NCBI GenBank assembly: GCA_035575135.1
Contig: DATLYE010000033.1
Span: 1 to 64,000 of the forward strand
Direction: 5' to 3'
DNA length: 64,000 bases
Origin: JANWXD01 sp035575135
Lineage (GTDB): Bacteria > Acidobacteriota > Terriglobia > Bryobacterales > Bryobacteraceae
This document shows, one piece after another, positions 35,142-43,693 of the stretch. The notes under the pieces were generated by a model. It had not been told where the DNA came from, searched no databases, and worked only from the letters and a program-made list of their open reading frames with translations. The first letter of the stretch is position 1; every line of letters begins with the position of its first letter. Made by a program: the position numbers and the translations under genes.

Positions 35142-35169
35142 ATTGTACTCAAACGGCGGCTTGAGTCAA
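35142..35169 (-). promoter_or_regulatory. promoter of merR-like gene with dyad in the spacer
   Basis: On the minus strand TTGACT (35169-35164) and TACAAT (35147-35142) are 16 bp apart. The spacer and box edges hold a dyad ACTCAA-N8-TTGAGT (35147-35166). MerR proteins bind dyads placed exactly between promoter boxes, so this is the likely autoregulatory operator. The 16-bp spacing is shorter than the 19-20 bp of classic MerR-activated promoters, which favours repression. Confidence 0.55.
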
Positions 35170-35281
35170 CCAGAAAATCTCGTGTCTGTTCTACGGCTTG
35201 CACGTGCCGCTCCAGGCGTCCCGCGGCGGCGGGACCCTCCGAACATACCATGAAACGTGAGAGGTTGCAAATGTTCCAGCC

Positions 35282-35506
35282 TTACCCGCCCCCCACGAAC
35301 TGCACGATCTCCAGGCGCGTTCCGGGCCGCAGGCGCGTCTGGGCCCAGCGGTCGCGTTTGAGGATTTCCAGATCCATTTCCACGGCCACGCGCGCGGGAT
35401 CCACGTTCAGAGAGCGGAGGAACTCCAGCACAGTCTGTCCCTCGGGCACGCTCCGCCGTTCCCCGTTCACCACGATTTCGATTTCTTTGGGCTCGGCCGG
35501 TTCCAT
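35282..35506 (-). CDS. thiS: ThiS/MoaD-like sulphur-carrier protein
   Basis: A 74-residue ubiquitin-fold protein: IEIVVNGERRSVPEGQTVLE at the N-terminus and RPGTRLEIVQFVGGG at the C-terminus. The terminal Gly-Gly is the site that is adenylated and thiocarboxylated; ThiS donates sulphur for the thiamine thiazole ring. Start ATG 35506 is preferred over GTG 35530 because the latter would begin about 16 nt after the predicted -10. No thiG, thiF or thiE is next to it, so it is an orphan gene here. It is divergent from the nuo operon with a shared -10 region. Confidence 0.82.
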   Translation of the reverse strand: MEPAEPKEIEIVVNGERRSVPEGQTVLEFLRSLNVDPARVAVEMDLEILKRDRWAQTRLRPGTRLEIVQFVGGG

Positions 35507-35523
35507 CGCGGCTCGCCGGTGAT

Positions 35524-35553
35524 TTGACACCCCGTTTCGCCCCTCATTATAGT
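35524..35553 (+). promoter_or_regulatory. nuo operon promoter with overlapping divergent -10
   Basis: TTGACA (35524-35529), an 18-bp spacer and TATAGT (35548-35553) form a near-consensus promoter for nuoA. The opposite strand reads TATAAT at 35551-35546, offset by only 2 bp, serving thiS. The two polymerases would therefore compete for the same melted segment. Confidence 0.7.
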
Positions 35554-35586
35554 CGAAGTTTAGAGCCGCTTCCGGGCCAAACCGCC

Positions 35587-36009
35587 ATGCCAGCTTCGTA
35601 CACCGAGCTGTATTTCCCTGTGCTCCTGCAAGCCTTGATCGCCATGGCCGTGGCGGGAGGCATGCTCGGAGCCTCCTATCTGCTCGGCCAGCGGGTCCGC
35701 AACCGCGTCAAGGACATGCCCTATGAGTGCGGCATCCCCCCGGTGGGCTCGGCGCGCGAGCGCTTCAGCGTGAAGTTCTATCTGGTGGCCATGGTCTTCA
35801 TCTTGTTCGACATCGAAGCGGTCTTCCTGTATCCGTGGGCGGTGGTCTACCGCGAGCTGAGGCTGTTCGCCTTCGCCGAAATGGCGCTGTTTTTGGCGCT
35901 GATCCTTTGCGGCTATTTCTACATCTGGAAGAAGGGGGCGCTGGACTGGTCCGCCCAGGAGGCTCGCGAGCCGGCGCGGCCGGAACCTGCCCGACAAGAT
36001 GCTGCCTGA
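35587..36009 (+). CDS. nuoA: NADH-quinone oxidoreductase subunit A
   Basis: 140 residues, three membrane helices. The conserved loop KDMPYECGIPPVGSARERFS and VKFYLVAMVFILFDIEAVFLYPWA (residues ~55-90, acidic pair D-E in the second helix) are diagnostic of NuoA/ND3. It belongs to the membrane arm next to the quinone site. ATG 35587 is chosen because upstream in-frame codons lie inside the promoter. It overlaps nuoC by 11 nt; the usual nuoB does not occur between them. Confidence 0.95.
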   Translation: MPASYTELYFPVLLQALIAMAVAGGMLGASYLLGQRVRNRVKDMPYECGIPPVGSARERFSVKFYLVAMVFILFDIEAVFLYPWAVVYRELRLFAFAEMALFLALILCGYFYIWKKGALDWSAQEAREPARPEPARQDAA

Positions 36010-36487
36010 AGCCCTGGTTCAGCACGACACCGCCCGGGCGTTGGACTCGGCCCTGCCCGGCGCGATTCGCAACGGCAAGTGGGATCGCGGCGAGGTGACC
36101 CTGGAAGTGGCGCCCGAGCGCATTGTCGAAGTCTGCCGCTTTTTGAAGCAGGAACGGCAGTTTGTGCGGCTCAGCGACGTGACGGCCGTAGACTGGTATC
36201 CGCAGGAGCCGCGCTTCGAAGTGGTCTACCACCTGCATTCGCTCGAGCGCAACGAGCGCCTGCGGCTGAAATGCCGCCTTAACGGCGGCGATCCGGAGGT
36301 GGATTCGGTTACCGCTGTGTGGCGCTCGGCCAACTGGTACGAGCGCGAGGTCTACGATCTGTTCGGCATCCGGTTCCGCAACCATCCGGACCTTCGCCGG
36401 ATCCTGATGCCGGAGGACTGGGAGGGACACCCGCTGCGCAAGGATTACCCGGTCCACGGCTATAAGTACAGCTACGGGGAACAGTGA
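35999..36487 (+). CDS. nuoC: NADH-quinone oxidoreductase subunit C
   Basis: 162 residues, the 30-kDa-type hydrophilic subunit of the complex I connecting module. Signature motifs are RLSDVTAVDWYP, WYEREVYDLFGIRFRNHPDL and RRILMPEDWEGHPLRKDYP. It binds NuoD and, in other organisms, NuoB and NuoI. The start overlaps nuoA. The C-terminus runs on to YSYGEQ and its TGA lies inside the spacing before nuoD. Confidence 0.95.
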   Translation: MLPEALVQHDTARALDSALPGAIRNGKWDRGEVTLEVAPERIVEVCRFLKQERQFVRLSDVTAVDWYPQEPRFEVVYHLHSLERNERLRLKCRLNGGDPEVDSVTAVWRSANWYEREVYDLFGIRFRNHPDLRRILMPEDWEGHPLRKDYPVHGYKYSYGEQ

Positions 36488-36501
36488 GGAAGGAGGCGCA
36501 G

Positions 36502-37713
36502 GTGAGCGATCCAGGTCTGCCCGTCCAGACGCCGGAAACGGAAACCGCACCGCGCCGCATGGTCCTGAACATGGGACCCCAGCACCCTTCCACCCACGGG
36601 GTGCTCCGCCTGATCCTCGAACTAGACGGGGAGAACATCCAGAAGGCCGATCTCGATATCGGCTACCTGCATACCGGGATTGAAAAGCAGTGTGAAGCGC
36701 TGACCTATCAGCAGGCGGTGACGCTGACCGACCGCGTGGATTACCTCGCCAACCTTTCGAACAACCTCTGTTACTGTCTCGCCGTGGAGAAACTGCTGGG
36801 TCTGGAAATCCCGCCCCTGGCGCAGTGGATGCGCGTCATGCTGACCGAGCTGACGCGCATCAGCAGCCATCTGGTCTGGCTGGGAACGCACGCCATTGAT
36901 ATCGGGGCCATGAGCGTGTTCCTGTACTGCTTCCGGGAGCGGGAAGATCTGTTGCGCATTTTCGAGATGTTCTCGGGCCAGCGCATGATGACCAGTTACT
37001 TTCGCATCGGGGGGCTGGCGCTCGAGCCTCCGCGCGGCTGGCACCGCCCGGTCAAGCAGTTCCTGGATGCGTTTCCGAGCAAGGTGGACGAGTACGAAGA
37101 TCTGCTGACGAACAATCCCATCTGGCTGCGGCGCACCAAGGGGGTGGGTTACCTGTCGCTCGAAGACATGCTGGATCTCGGGGTGACCGGCCCGATGCTG
37201 CGCGCTGCCGGGCTGAAGTGGGACATCCGGAAGGCCGAGCCGTATTCGAGCTACGAGAAGTTCGACTTTGAAATTCCCACGCGCACGGAAAGCGACGTCT
37301 ACGCCCGCTATCAGGTGCGTGTGGAGGAGATGCGCCAGAGCGCCCGCATCGCCCGGCAGGCGCTCGAGGGAATGCCCTCGGGGCCCTGGGTCGCAGATGC
37401 CCCGCACGTCGTGCTCCCCGACCGGGAAAAGATGAAGACGGAGATGGAAGCCCTGATTTATCACTTCAAGATCGTCACCGAGGGCTTTCGCGTGCCCCCG
37501 GGTGAGGTCTATCAGGTGATCGAGTCGCCGCGGGGGGAACTCGGCTACTACGTGGTCAGCGACGGCACCTCCAAGCCGTACCGCGTGCACATCCACGGTC
37601 CGAGTTTCGGCAACCTGCAGGCCACGCCCAAGATGATCGAAGGCGCGCTCGTGGCCGACGTGATCGCCGCCCTCGGCAGCATGGACTTCGTACTCGGGGA
37701 CGTAGATCGGTGA
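36502..37713 (+). CDS. nuoD: NADH-quinone oxidoreductase subunit D
   Basis: 403 residues, the 49-kDa-type subunit that lines the quinone cavity opposite NuoB. Motifs: MVLNMGPQHPSTHGVLRL, DIGYLHTGIEKQ, VMLTELTRISSHLVWLG and the C-terminal VDRxx end (LGSMDFVLGDVDR). The conserved quinone-site His pair is in GPQHPSTHG. GTG 36502 is preferred because AAGGAGG lies 5 nt upstream; GTG 36484 would overlap nuoC without a ribosome-binding site. Confidence 0.95.
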   Translation: MSDPGLPVQTPETETAPRRMVLNMGPQHPSTHGVLRLILELDGENIQKADLDIGYLHTGIEKQCEALTYQQAVTLTDRVDYLANLSNNLCYCLAVEKLLGLEIPPLAQWMRVMLTELTRISSHLVWLGTHAIDIGAMSVFLYCFREREDLLRIFEMFSGQRMMTSYFRIGGLALEPPRGWHRPVKQFLDAFPSKVDEYEDLLTNNPIWLRRTKGVGYLSLEDMLDLGVTGPMLRAAGLKWDIRKAEPYSSYEKFDFEIPTRTESDVYARYQVRVEEMRQSARIARQALEGMPSGPWVADAPHVVLPDREKMKTEMEALIYHFKIVTEGFRVPPGEVYQVIESPRGELGYYVVSDGTSKPYRVHIHGPSFGNLQATPKMIEGALVADVIAALGSMDFVLGDVDR

Positions 37714-37720
37714 GGCGCCT

Positions 37721-38203
37721 ATGACCTTTTCCCCTCAGCTCGAGGCCCGGTTTGAGAAGCTCGTCCGCAGTTACCCTCCCGGACGGCAGCGGGCGGCGCT
37801 GATTCCGATGTTGTTGTACGCTCAGGACGAAGTCGGCGCCGTGACGCCGGAGGTGGTCGAAGAGATCTCCCGCCGCCTGGGCGTCTCGGTCTTGGAAATC
37901 GAAGAAGTCGTCAGCTACTACTCCATGCTCCGCCGCAAGCCGGCGGGCAAGCATCACATCCAGATCTGCACCAATATCAGTTGCCTGCTTCTGGGGGCAG
38001 AGCAGCTCTGGGAGCATGCCTGCCGGCGCCTCGGCATCGGGAATCGCGAAGTCACTCCCGACGGGCAGTTCTCGCTCGAAGAAGTCGAGTGCATCGGCGC
38101 CTGTTCCTGGGCGCCCGCGCTGATGGTCAACTATGACTACCACCACCATATGACGCCGGAGAAGCTCGACCGGCTCATTGAAAGCTTGCGCAAGACCCAG
38201 TAG
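37721..38203 (+). CDS. nuoE: NADH-quinone oxidoreductase subunit E
   Basis: 160 residues, thioredoxin-fold 24-kDa-type subunit with a 2Fe-2S cluster (N1a). The four ligands are visible as CTNISC (C-x4-C) and CIGACS (C-x3-C). Its N-terminal helical part reads ALIPMLLYAQDEVGAVTPEV. It partners NuoF in the NADH-oxidising module. The start is 8 nt after nuoD and the stop 2 nt before nuoF. Confidence 0.95.
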   Translation: MTFSPQLEARFEKLVRSYPPGRQRAALIPMLLYAQDEVGAVTPEVVEEISRRLGVSVLEIEEVVSYYSMLRRKPAGKHHIQICTNISCLLLGAEQLWEHACRRLGIGNREVTPDGQFSLEEVECIGACSWAPALMVNYDYHHHMTPEKLDRLIESLRKTQ

Positions 38204-38205
38204 CC

Positions 38206-39513
38206 ATGCTCTACAACGAACCCAGCCCGCTCGAAGTTCGGGTGCTGACCCGGCGCTTCGGCCTGCCCAACTCGGCCTCCATTGACACCTATCTGGCCAC
38301 GGAAGGCTACGCCGCCTTCCGCAAGGCCTTAGAGATGACTCCGGAGCAGATCATCGAGGAGGTCAAGATTTCCAACTTGCGCGGCCGGGGTGGCGCCGGA
38401 TTTCCCACCGGACTGAAGTGGAGCTTCGTGCCGCGGCAGTCGCCCAAGCCCAAGTACATCGTGGTGAATGCCGACGAGGGAGAACCGGGCACCTGCAAGG
38501 ACCGCGTCCTCATGGAGAACGATCCCCACCAGCTCCTGGAAGGGATGTTGATTGCGGGACTGGCCGTGGACGCCCACGCGGGTTACATCTACATCCGCGG
38601 CGAATACCGGTACTTGATCGAGATCATGGACCGCGCCATCGCCGAGGCGTACGAGCGCGGTTACCTGGGCCGGAACATTCTCGGCAGCGGCTTCGACTTC
38701 GACGTGTACACGCACACCGGAGCGGGCTCTTACGAGTGCGGCGAGGAGTCGGCGCTGCTGGAATCGCTGGAGGGCAAGCGCGGCATCCCGAGGATCCGGC
38801 CGCCCTTTCCCGCCGTCGTGGGCGCCTTTCAGTGCCCCACCGTGTTGAACAACGTGGAGACGTTCTGCGCGATCCCGGCCATCATCCGTGACGGAGGAGC
38901 GGCGTTTGCGGCGCTGGGGACTCCCAAAAACGGCGGCACGCGCCTGTTTGCCATTTCCGGGCATGTCAACCGTCCGGGGGTGTACGAACTGCCGATGGGA
39001 TTCAACCTGCTGCGCATGATCAACGAAGTGGCCGGAGGCGTCCGCAACGGCAAGAAGCTGAAGGCCGTCATCCCCGGCGGCTCCTCCTGTCCCGTACTCA
39101 AAGCCGAGGAATGCGACATCGCCATGGACTTCGATTCCCTGGCCAGGGCCAAGAGCATGCTCGGGTCCGGAGGCGTGATCGTGATGGATGAAGACACCTG
39201 CATGGTTAAGGTCGCGATGCGGATCATGAAGTTCTACGCCCACGAAAGTTGCGGCTGGTGCGTGCCTTGCCGGGAAGGGACGCTGTGGCTCAAGAAACTG
39301 CTCACCCGTTTTCACGAAGGCCAGGGGCGCCGGAACGAAATTGCGCTGATCGGCGAGCTGGCGCGCAACATGCTCGGCCGGACCTTCTGCCCCCTCGGGG
39401 ATGCGGCGGCCATGCCGACCATCTCCCTGGTGGAGAAGTTTTACGACGAATTTGAGGCGCATCTGGAGGGCCGGCCCTGCCCCTTCGAGGCCAGGACGGC
39501 GGTGCTGGTGTGA
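38206..39513 (+). CDS. nuoF: NADH-quinone oxidoreductase subunit F
   Basis: 435 residues, the 51-kDa-type subunit that binds NADH and FMN and carries the N3 4Fe-4S cluster. Motifs: LRGRGGAGFPTGLKWSF (FMN/NADH loop), VNADEGEPGTCKDR, GAGSYECGEESALLESLEG and the cluster ligands in ESCGWCVPCREG and GRTFCPLGDAA. All catalytic features are intact. It overlaps nuoG by 1 nt (TGATG). Confidence 0.96.
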   Translation: MLYNEPSPLEVRVLTRRFGLPNSASIDTYLATEGYAAFRKALEMTPEQIIEEVKISNLRGRGGAGFPTGLKWSFVPRQSPKPKYIVVNADEGEPGTCKDRVLMENDPHQLLEGMLIAGLAVDAHAGYIYIRGEYRYLIEIMDRAIAEAYERGYLGRNILGSGFDFDVYTHTGAGSYECGEESALLESLEGKRGIPRIRPPFPAVVGAFQCPTVLNNVETFCAIPAIIRDGGAAFAALGTPKNGGTRLFAISGHVNRPGVYELPMGFNLLRMINEVAGGVRNGKKLKAVIPGGSSCPVLKAEECDIAMDFDSLARAKSMLGSGGVIVMDEDTCMVKVAMRIMKFYAHESCGWCVPCREGTLWLKKLLTRFHEGQGRRNEIALIGELARNMLGRTFCPLGDAAAMPTISLVEKFYDEFEAHLEGRPCPFEARTAVLV

Positions 39514-41606
39514 TGGCGGACCGGGTCAAAGTGGTCATTGACGGCCGGACGGTGGAGGCGCCGGCCGGAGCCCTGCTCATCAACGTGGCGCGCCAGGCGG
39601 GCATAGATATTCCCGCCTTCTGTTATTACGACGGGCTGGCGCTGCAGGCGGCCTGCCGGATGTGCCTCGTCGAGGTCGAAAAGGCGCCCAAGCTCCTGGC
39701 GGCCTGCACTCTGCCCGTCACCGACGGCATGGTGGTCCGCACCGAGACGCCGCAGGTCAAAGAGGCCCGTAAGGCGATGCTCGAGTTCTTGCTGACCAAC
39801 CACCCGCTGGATTGTCCCGTCTGCGACAAGGGCGGCGAGTGCGAGCTTCAGGATGCGGTGTTTCGCTACGGCGCCGGCGAAAGTCGGTTTACCGAAGAGA
39901 AATTGCACGTTCCGGAAGCGCAGTGGTCGCCCGTGGTCTACTACGACGCGCCCCGCTGCATCCTGTGCTACCGGTGCGTGCGGATCTGCGACGAAGGTCT
40001 CGGCGTGCGGGCTCTCGGCGTCGTCAACCGGGGAGCGACCTCCGAGATCGCGCCTAACCGCGGCGACCACCTGGAGTGTGACGAGTGCGGCATGTGTATT
40101 GATATCTGCCCGGTGGGCGCGCTGACCAGCGGCATCTACCGCTATAAGACCCGCCCCTGGGAGATGAAGCACGTGGGTACGATTTGCGCCCATTGCGGGG
40201 ACGGCTGCAAGACCACGCTGGGCGTCTACAGCGGCCGGATCATGCGGGGCAACAACCGCGACCGCTCCGGCATCAACGACGAATTCCTGTGCATCAAGGG
40301 GCGGTACGCTTTCGACTTCACGGACCATCCCGAGCGCCTCCGCACTCCGCTGGTGCGCGTGGGCGGCAGGCTGGAGGAGACCTCCTGGGCCCGGGCGCTG
40401 GAAATTGTGGCCCGGCGCTTTGCCGAGGTCAAATCCCGAGCGGGCAAGTTCGGCATCGTCGGATCCAACCGGACCACCAACGAAGAAAACTATTTCCTGC
40501 AAAAGTTCGCGCGCCAAGGCCTGGGCACGAATCACCTGGATCATCACCGCACCGGCGATGTGGTTTCGCTTGTGGACGCGCTGGCGGGCCGCCAGGACGC
40601 CCTGGCGACCACGGCGGACCTGTACCGGCGGAAGGCCGCGCTCGTAGTGGCCGCCGACCTGGCGCAGCAGCATCCGCTGCTCGCCTTCCAGCTTCGTGCC
40701 AACTGGCGCCATCATCAGGCTCATGTCTACGTGGTGACTCCCGGCCCCGTGCGCGAGGACTCCTACGCCGTACGCAGCGTGCGCGTGCCTCCGGGTGAGG
40801 AGCTGGCGGGTGTCGAGTCCCTGCGCGAGGCTCTGCGGGCCGAGCCGGAGCTGGTCATCCTCTTCGGCGGCGCGGTGAAAGGAGAAAACGTCCGGCGGCT
40901 GGTCACGTTCGGGGATTCGCTCGGCATCCCGGTACAGTACGTCTGTCTGGTGGATTACGCCAACTCCCGCGGCGCCGCCGATATGGGGCTCCTGCCCGAC
41001 CTGTTGCCGGGCTACCGTCCCGTAACGGCGGCCGGCGGTTCCCCCGGGCTCACGCTGCCCGAGATGCTGGCCGCCCCGGACCTGGAGGTGTTGTGGGTGG
41101 TCGGGGCCAACCCGCTGGCGCGGCACCCCCTGGCTTCCGAGCAGGCTTTTGTCGTGGTGCAGGATCTGTTTCTGACCGAGACCGCAGCGCGGGCCGATGT
41201 CGTGCTTCCCGCCGCCTGCGCGTACGAAAAGAACGGCACCGTCACCAACACGTGTGGGGAAGTGCAACGGCTCCGCAAGGCGCTCGAAACCCCGGGAACG
41301 AAAACGGATCTGGAGATCTTCGGCCTGCTGGCCCAGCGAATGGGCCTCGATCTGGGCCCCTGGCGTGTGGAAAGCGTTTGGGAGGAGATCCAGGGGAACG
41401 TGCCGGGGTATAATGTGCCTTCCGCTGTCCTGGCGGCTGGAGGCGCGGCTCCCACGTATCCGGTGAACGGGCGGATCGGCGTGAATCCGAGGCCGGAGTT
41501 AATCCGTTCCGCCGGCGACACTCTGTTCACGTCCGGCACCCTCGGGCGGTATTCCCGGATTCTGAACTCGGTTCCGGAAGCGCCCGGCGCCTTGTATCGT
41601 TCCTGA
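39513..41606 (+). CDS. nuoG: NADH-quinone oxidoreductase subunit G
   Basis: 697 residues, the 75-kDa-type subunit. The N-terminus holds a 2Fe-2S ferredoxin domain (CYYDGLALQAACRMCLVEVE, then CTLPV), the CPVCDKGGECELQD region with its preceding His, and a two-cluster ferredoxin part (CILCYRCVRICDE; CDECGMCIDICPVGAL). A molybdopterin-oxidoreductase-like domain follows (CAHCGDGCKTTLGV), with catalytically silent remains of a formate dehydrogenase fold. It is shorter than the ~900-residue E. coli form. ATG 39513 is preferred over the GTG just before it. Confidence 0.94.
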   Translation: MADRVKVVIDGRTVEAPAGALLINVARQAGIDIPAFCYYDGLALQAACRMCLVEVEKAPKLLAACTLPVTDGMVVRTETPQVKEARKAMLEFLLTNHPLDCPVCDKGGECELQDAVFRYGAGESRFTEEKLHVPEAQWSPVVYYDAPRCILCYRCVRICDEGLGVRALGVVNRGATSEIAPNRGDHLECDECGMCIDICPVGALTSGIYRYKTRPWEMKHVGTICAHCGDGCKTTLGVYSGRIMRGNNRDRSGINDEFLCIKGRYAFDFTDHPERLRTPLVRVGGRLEETSWARALEIVARRFAEVKSRAGKFGIVGSNRTTNEENYFLQKFARQGLGTNHLDHHRTGDVVSLVDALAGRQDALATTADLYRRKAALVVAADLAQQHPLLAFQLRANWRHHQAHVYVVTPGPVREDSYAVRSVRVPPGEELAGVESLREALRAEPELVILFGGAVKGENVRRLVTFGDSLGIPVQYVCLVDYANSRGAADMGLLPDLLPGYRPVTAAGGSPGLTLPEMLAAPDLEVLWVVGANPLARHPLASEQAFVVVQDLFLTETAARADVVLPAACAYEKNGTVTNTCGEVQRLRKALETPGTKTDLEIFGLLAQRMGLDLGPWRVESVWEEIQGNVPGYNVPSAVLAAGGAAPTYPVNGRIGVNPRPELIRSAGDTLFTSGTLGRYSRILNSVPEAPGALYRS

Positions 41607-41619
41607 ACGGAAAAGCCGA

Positions 41620-41640
41620 CCGGAGGTGGTTGCCCTCCGG
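41620..41640 (+). promoter_or_regulatory. hairpin in the nuoG-nuoH gap
   Basis: CCGGAGG (41620-41626) and CCTCCGG (41634-41640) form a perfect 7-bp stem with a 7-nt loop. It lies in the longest gap of the operon (72 nt), exactly between peripheral-arm and membrane-arm genes. No T-tract follows, so mRNA processing or attenuation is more likely than full termination. Confidence 0.45.
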
Positions 41641-41678
41641 GATGGCGCGCCCGTCCGGCGCGGCTCTCGAGGACCAAG

Positions 41679-42878
41679 ATGGATTTCATCACGTTGAGCG
41701 TCATCAAGGCCGTGGTCATCGCGGCCGTGCTGATGACCACTCTGGCGTACCTGCAGTGGGTGGAGCGCAAAGTCATTGCGCACATCCAGCTGCGGATGGG
41801 CCCTTCGCGCGTGGGACCCCACGGCCTGCTCCAGCCGCTCGCCGACGTCATCAAGCTGCTGACCAAAGAGGACCTGATCCCGCCCCACGCCAGCAAATTT
41901 CTTTATATTCTCGCCCCGTTCTTGGCCGTCACGCTGGCACTGCTGTCATTCGCCGTGGTGCCGTTCGGCCCCGAGGTGGAGGTCTTCGGCGTCCGCACTC
42001 CCGTGCAGCTCACGGATCTGAATATCGGCCTGCTGTTCCTGCTGGCCATCTCCTCCGTCAGCGTCTATGCCATCGCGCTGGCCGGGTGGTCTTCCAACAA
42101 CAAATACGCGCTGCTCGGCGGACTGCGCAGTTCGGCCCAGATGATCAGCTACGAGCTGCCGATGGCGGTGGCCCTGGCCTCGGTGCTCCTGCTCGCCAAC
42201 ACCCTGAGTCTGCGTGAGATCGTGGACTCCCAGCAGGGTTACTATTTCGGCTTCCTGCCGAAGTGGAACATCTTTCGCCTGCCCTTTCCCCAGATCCTGA
42301 GCTTCGCGATCTTCTTGATCTGCGCCTTTGCGGAAACCAACCGCGTGCCGTTTGATCTGCCCGAAGCCGAAAACGAACTGGTGGCGGGCTTCCACACCGA
42401 GTACAGCAGCATGAAGTTTGCCGCCTTCTTCATGGCCGAGTACGCCAACATGATCACCGGGTGCGCGCTGGCGACCATCCTGTTTCTGGGCGGCTGGCAT
42501 CCGGCCTGGCCGGCGGAGTTCGGCTCCCACCTGGCCCCGGCGGGAGTCTTTTTCCTGGCCGGTAGCGTCGCCCTGTACCACGGCACGCACCCCGCCCGCC
42601 CGCGGGACCGAAGGACTCTGCCGGTCATCGCCGTCCTGTTCTGGATCCTGGCCGCGATCTTCGTGATTCCCGGAGCGCGGGCGGCGCTGGCGCCGCTGTT
42701 CTGGTTTGCGGCCAAGACCGGCATCCTGCTGTTTTCTTTCATCTGGGTGCGGGGCACGCTGCCGCGCTTCCGTTACGACCAGCTGATGCGGTTCACCTGG
42801 AAATTCTTGTTCCCCCTGGCGATGGCGAACTTGATGGCCACGGGTTTGCTCGTGGCTCTTTTCCCGGAGCTGAGCTGA
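41679..42878 (+). CDS. nuoH: NADH-quinone oxidoreductase subunit H
   Basis: 399 residues, about eight membrane helices, ND1-type. Diagnostic motifs: WVERKVIAHIQLRMGPSRVG, PHGLLQPLADVIKLLTKED and ETNRVPFDLPEAENELVAGF, with the acidic loop that forms the quinone entry tunnel. GAGGA lies 6 nt before the ATG. nuoI would normally follow; here nuoJ follows after 2 nt. Confidence 0.95.
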   Translation: MDFITLSVIKAVVIAAVLMTTLAYLQWVERKVIAHIQLRMGPSRVGPHGLLQPLADVIKLLTKEDLIPPHASKFLYILAPFLAVTLALLSFAVVPFGPEVEVFGVRTPVQLTDLNIGLLFLLAISSVSVYAIALAGWSSNNKYALLGGLRSSAQMISYELPMAVALASVLLLANTLSLREIVDSQQGYYFGFLPKWNIFRLPFPQILSFAIFLICAFAETNRVPFDLPEAENELVAGFHTEYSSMKFAAFFMAEYANMITGCALATILFLGGWHPAWPAEFGSHLAPAGVFFLAGSVALYHGTHPARPRDRRTLPVIAVLFWILAAIFVIPGARAALAPLFWFAAKTGILLFSFIWVRGTLPRFRYDQLMRFTWKFLFPLAMANLMATGLLVALFPELS

Positions 42879-42880
42879 GT

Positions 42881-43378
42881 ATGGACGCAGTTCTGTTTCT
42901 CGTCTTCGCATTGATCGCCGTCACCTGTGCGGCGAATCTGGTGGTGCAGACGCATCCCATCACAAGCGCCCTGTCGCTGATCGGCGTGATGGGCTCGCTG
43001 GCGGTGCTGTACCTGCTCCTCGGCGGGGAGTTCATCGCGGCCGTGCAGGTCATCGTCTACGCGGGCGCCATCATGGTGCTGTTCGTCTTCGTCATCATGC
43101 TGCTCAACGCAGGCGCCGAACGCCCCGCCGGCCGTTCCTTCGTCGCCCGCTATCTCGGCGTGCCCGTGCTGGTGATTTTTCTGGGCCTGTTGAGCTACGT
43201 CATTCAGTCCCGGCTGCCGGCCTCCGAAGCGGTGCGCTTCGGAGAATTCCAGGGCGGCGCTCCCGCCGAAGTCGGCCGGCTGCTCTTCACCCGTTACGTC
43301 CTGCCCTTCGAAGTGACCTCCGTGCTGATCCTGGTCGCCATCCTCGGGGCCATCGTGCTGGGCCGAAAGGAGCTGTAA
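42881..43378 (+). CDS. nuoJ: NADH-quinone oxidoreductase subunit J
   Basis: 165 residues, five membrane helices, ND6-type. The third helix region FIAAVQVIVYAGAIMVLFVF carries the conserved YAGAIMVLFVFVIMLL sequence that includes the pi-bulge involved in proton-channel gating. The start is 2 nt after nuoH and the stop 3 nt before nuoK. Confidence 0.95.
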   Translation: MDAVLFLVFALIAVTCAANLVVQTHPITSALSLIGVMGSLAVLYLLLGGEFIAAVQVIVYAGAIMVLFVFVIMLLNAGAERPAGRSFVARYLGVPVLVIFLGLLSYVIQSRLPASEAVRFGEFQGGAPAEVGRLLFTRYVLPFEVTSVLILVAILGAIVLGRKEL

Positions 43379-43381
43379 GCG

Positions 43382-43690
43382 ATGAATGCGGTGCCGCTTT
43401 CCTGGTATCTGATCCTCAGCGCCGTGCTGTTTTCCCTCGGCGTGGCGGGCTTTCTGATCCGGCGCAACATCATCACGGTCTTCATGTCCATCGAACTGAT
43501 GCTGAACGCCGTCAACCTGAGCTTCGTGGCGTTCTCCTACCAGTTCCGCCAGGCCGACGGGCACATCTTCAGTTTCTTCGTCATGGTCGTGGCCGCGGCG
43601 GAGGCTGCCGTGGGACTGGCCATCATTCTGGCCTTGGTGCGCACGCGCCGCACCTTGGAAGTGGACGAAGTGAGCCTGCTGAAGTTTTGA
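43382..43690 (+). CDS. nuoK: NADH-quinone oxidoreductase subunit K
   Basis: 102 residues, three membrane helices, ND4L-type. SIELMLNAVNLSFVAFSY contains the membrane Glu of the E-channel, and AAAEAAVGLAIILALVR contains the second conserved Glu. Length and spacing are normal for the family. It sits tightly between nuoJ and nuoL. Confidence 0.95.
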   Translation: MNAVPLSWYLILSAVLFSLGVAGFLIRRNIITVFMSIELMLNAVNLSFVAFSYQFRQADGHIFSFFVMVVAAAEAAVGLAIILALVRTRRTLEVDEVSLLKF

Positions 43691-43693
43691 GCC

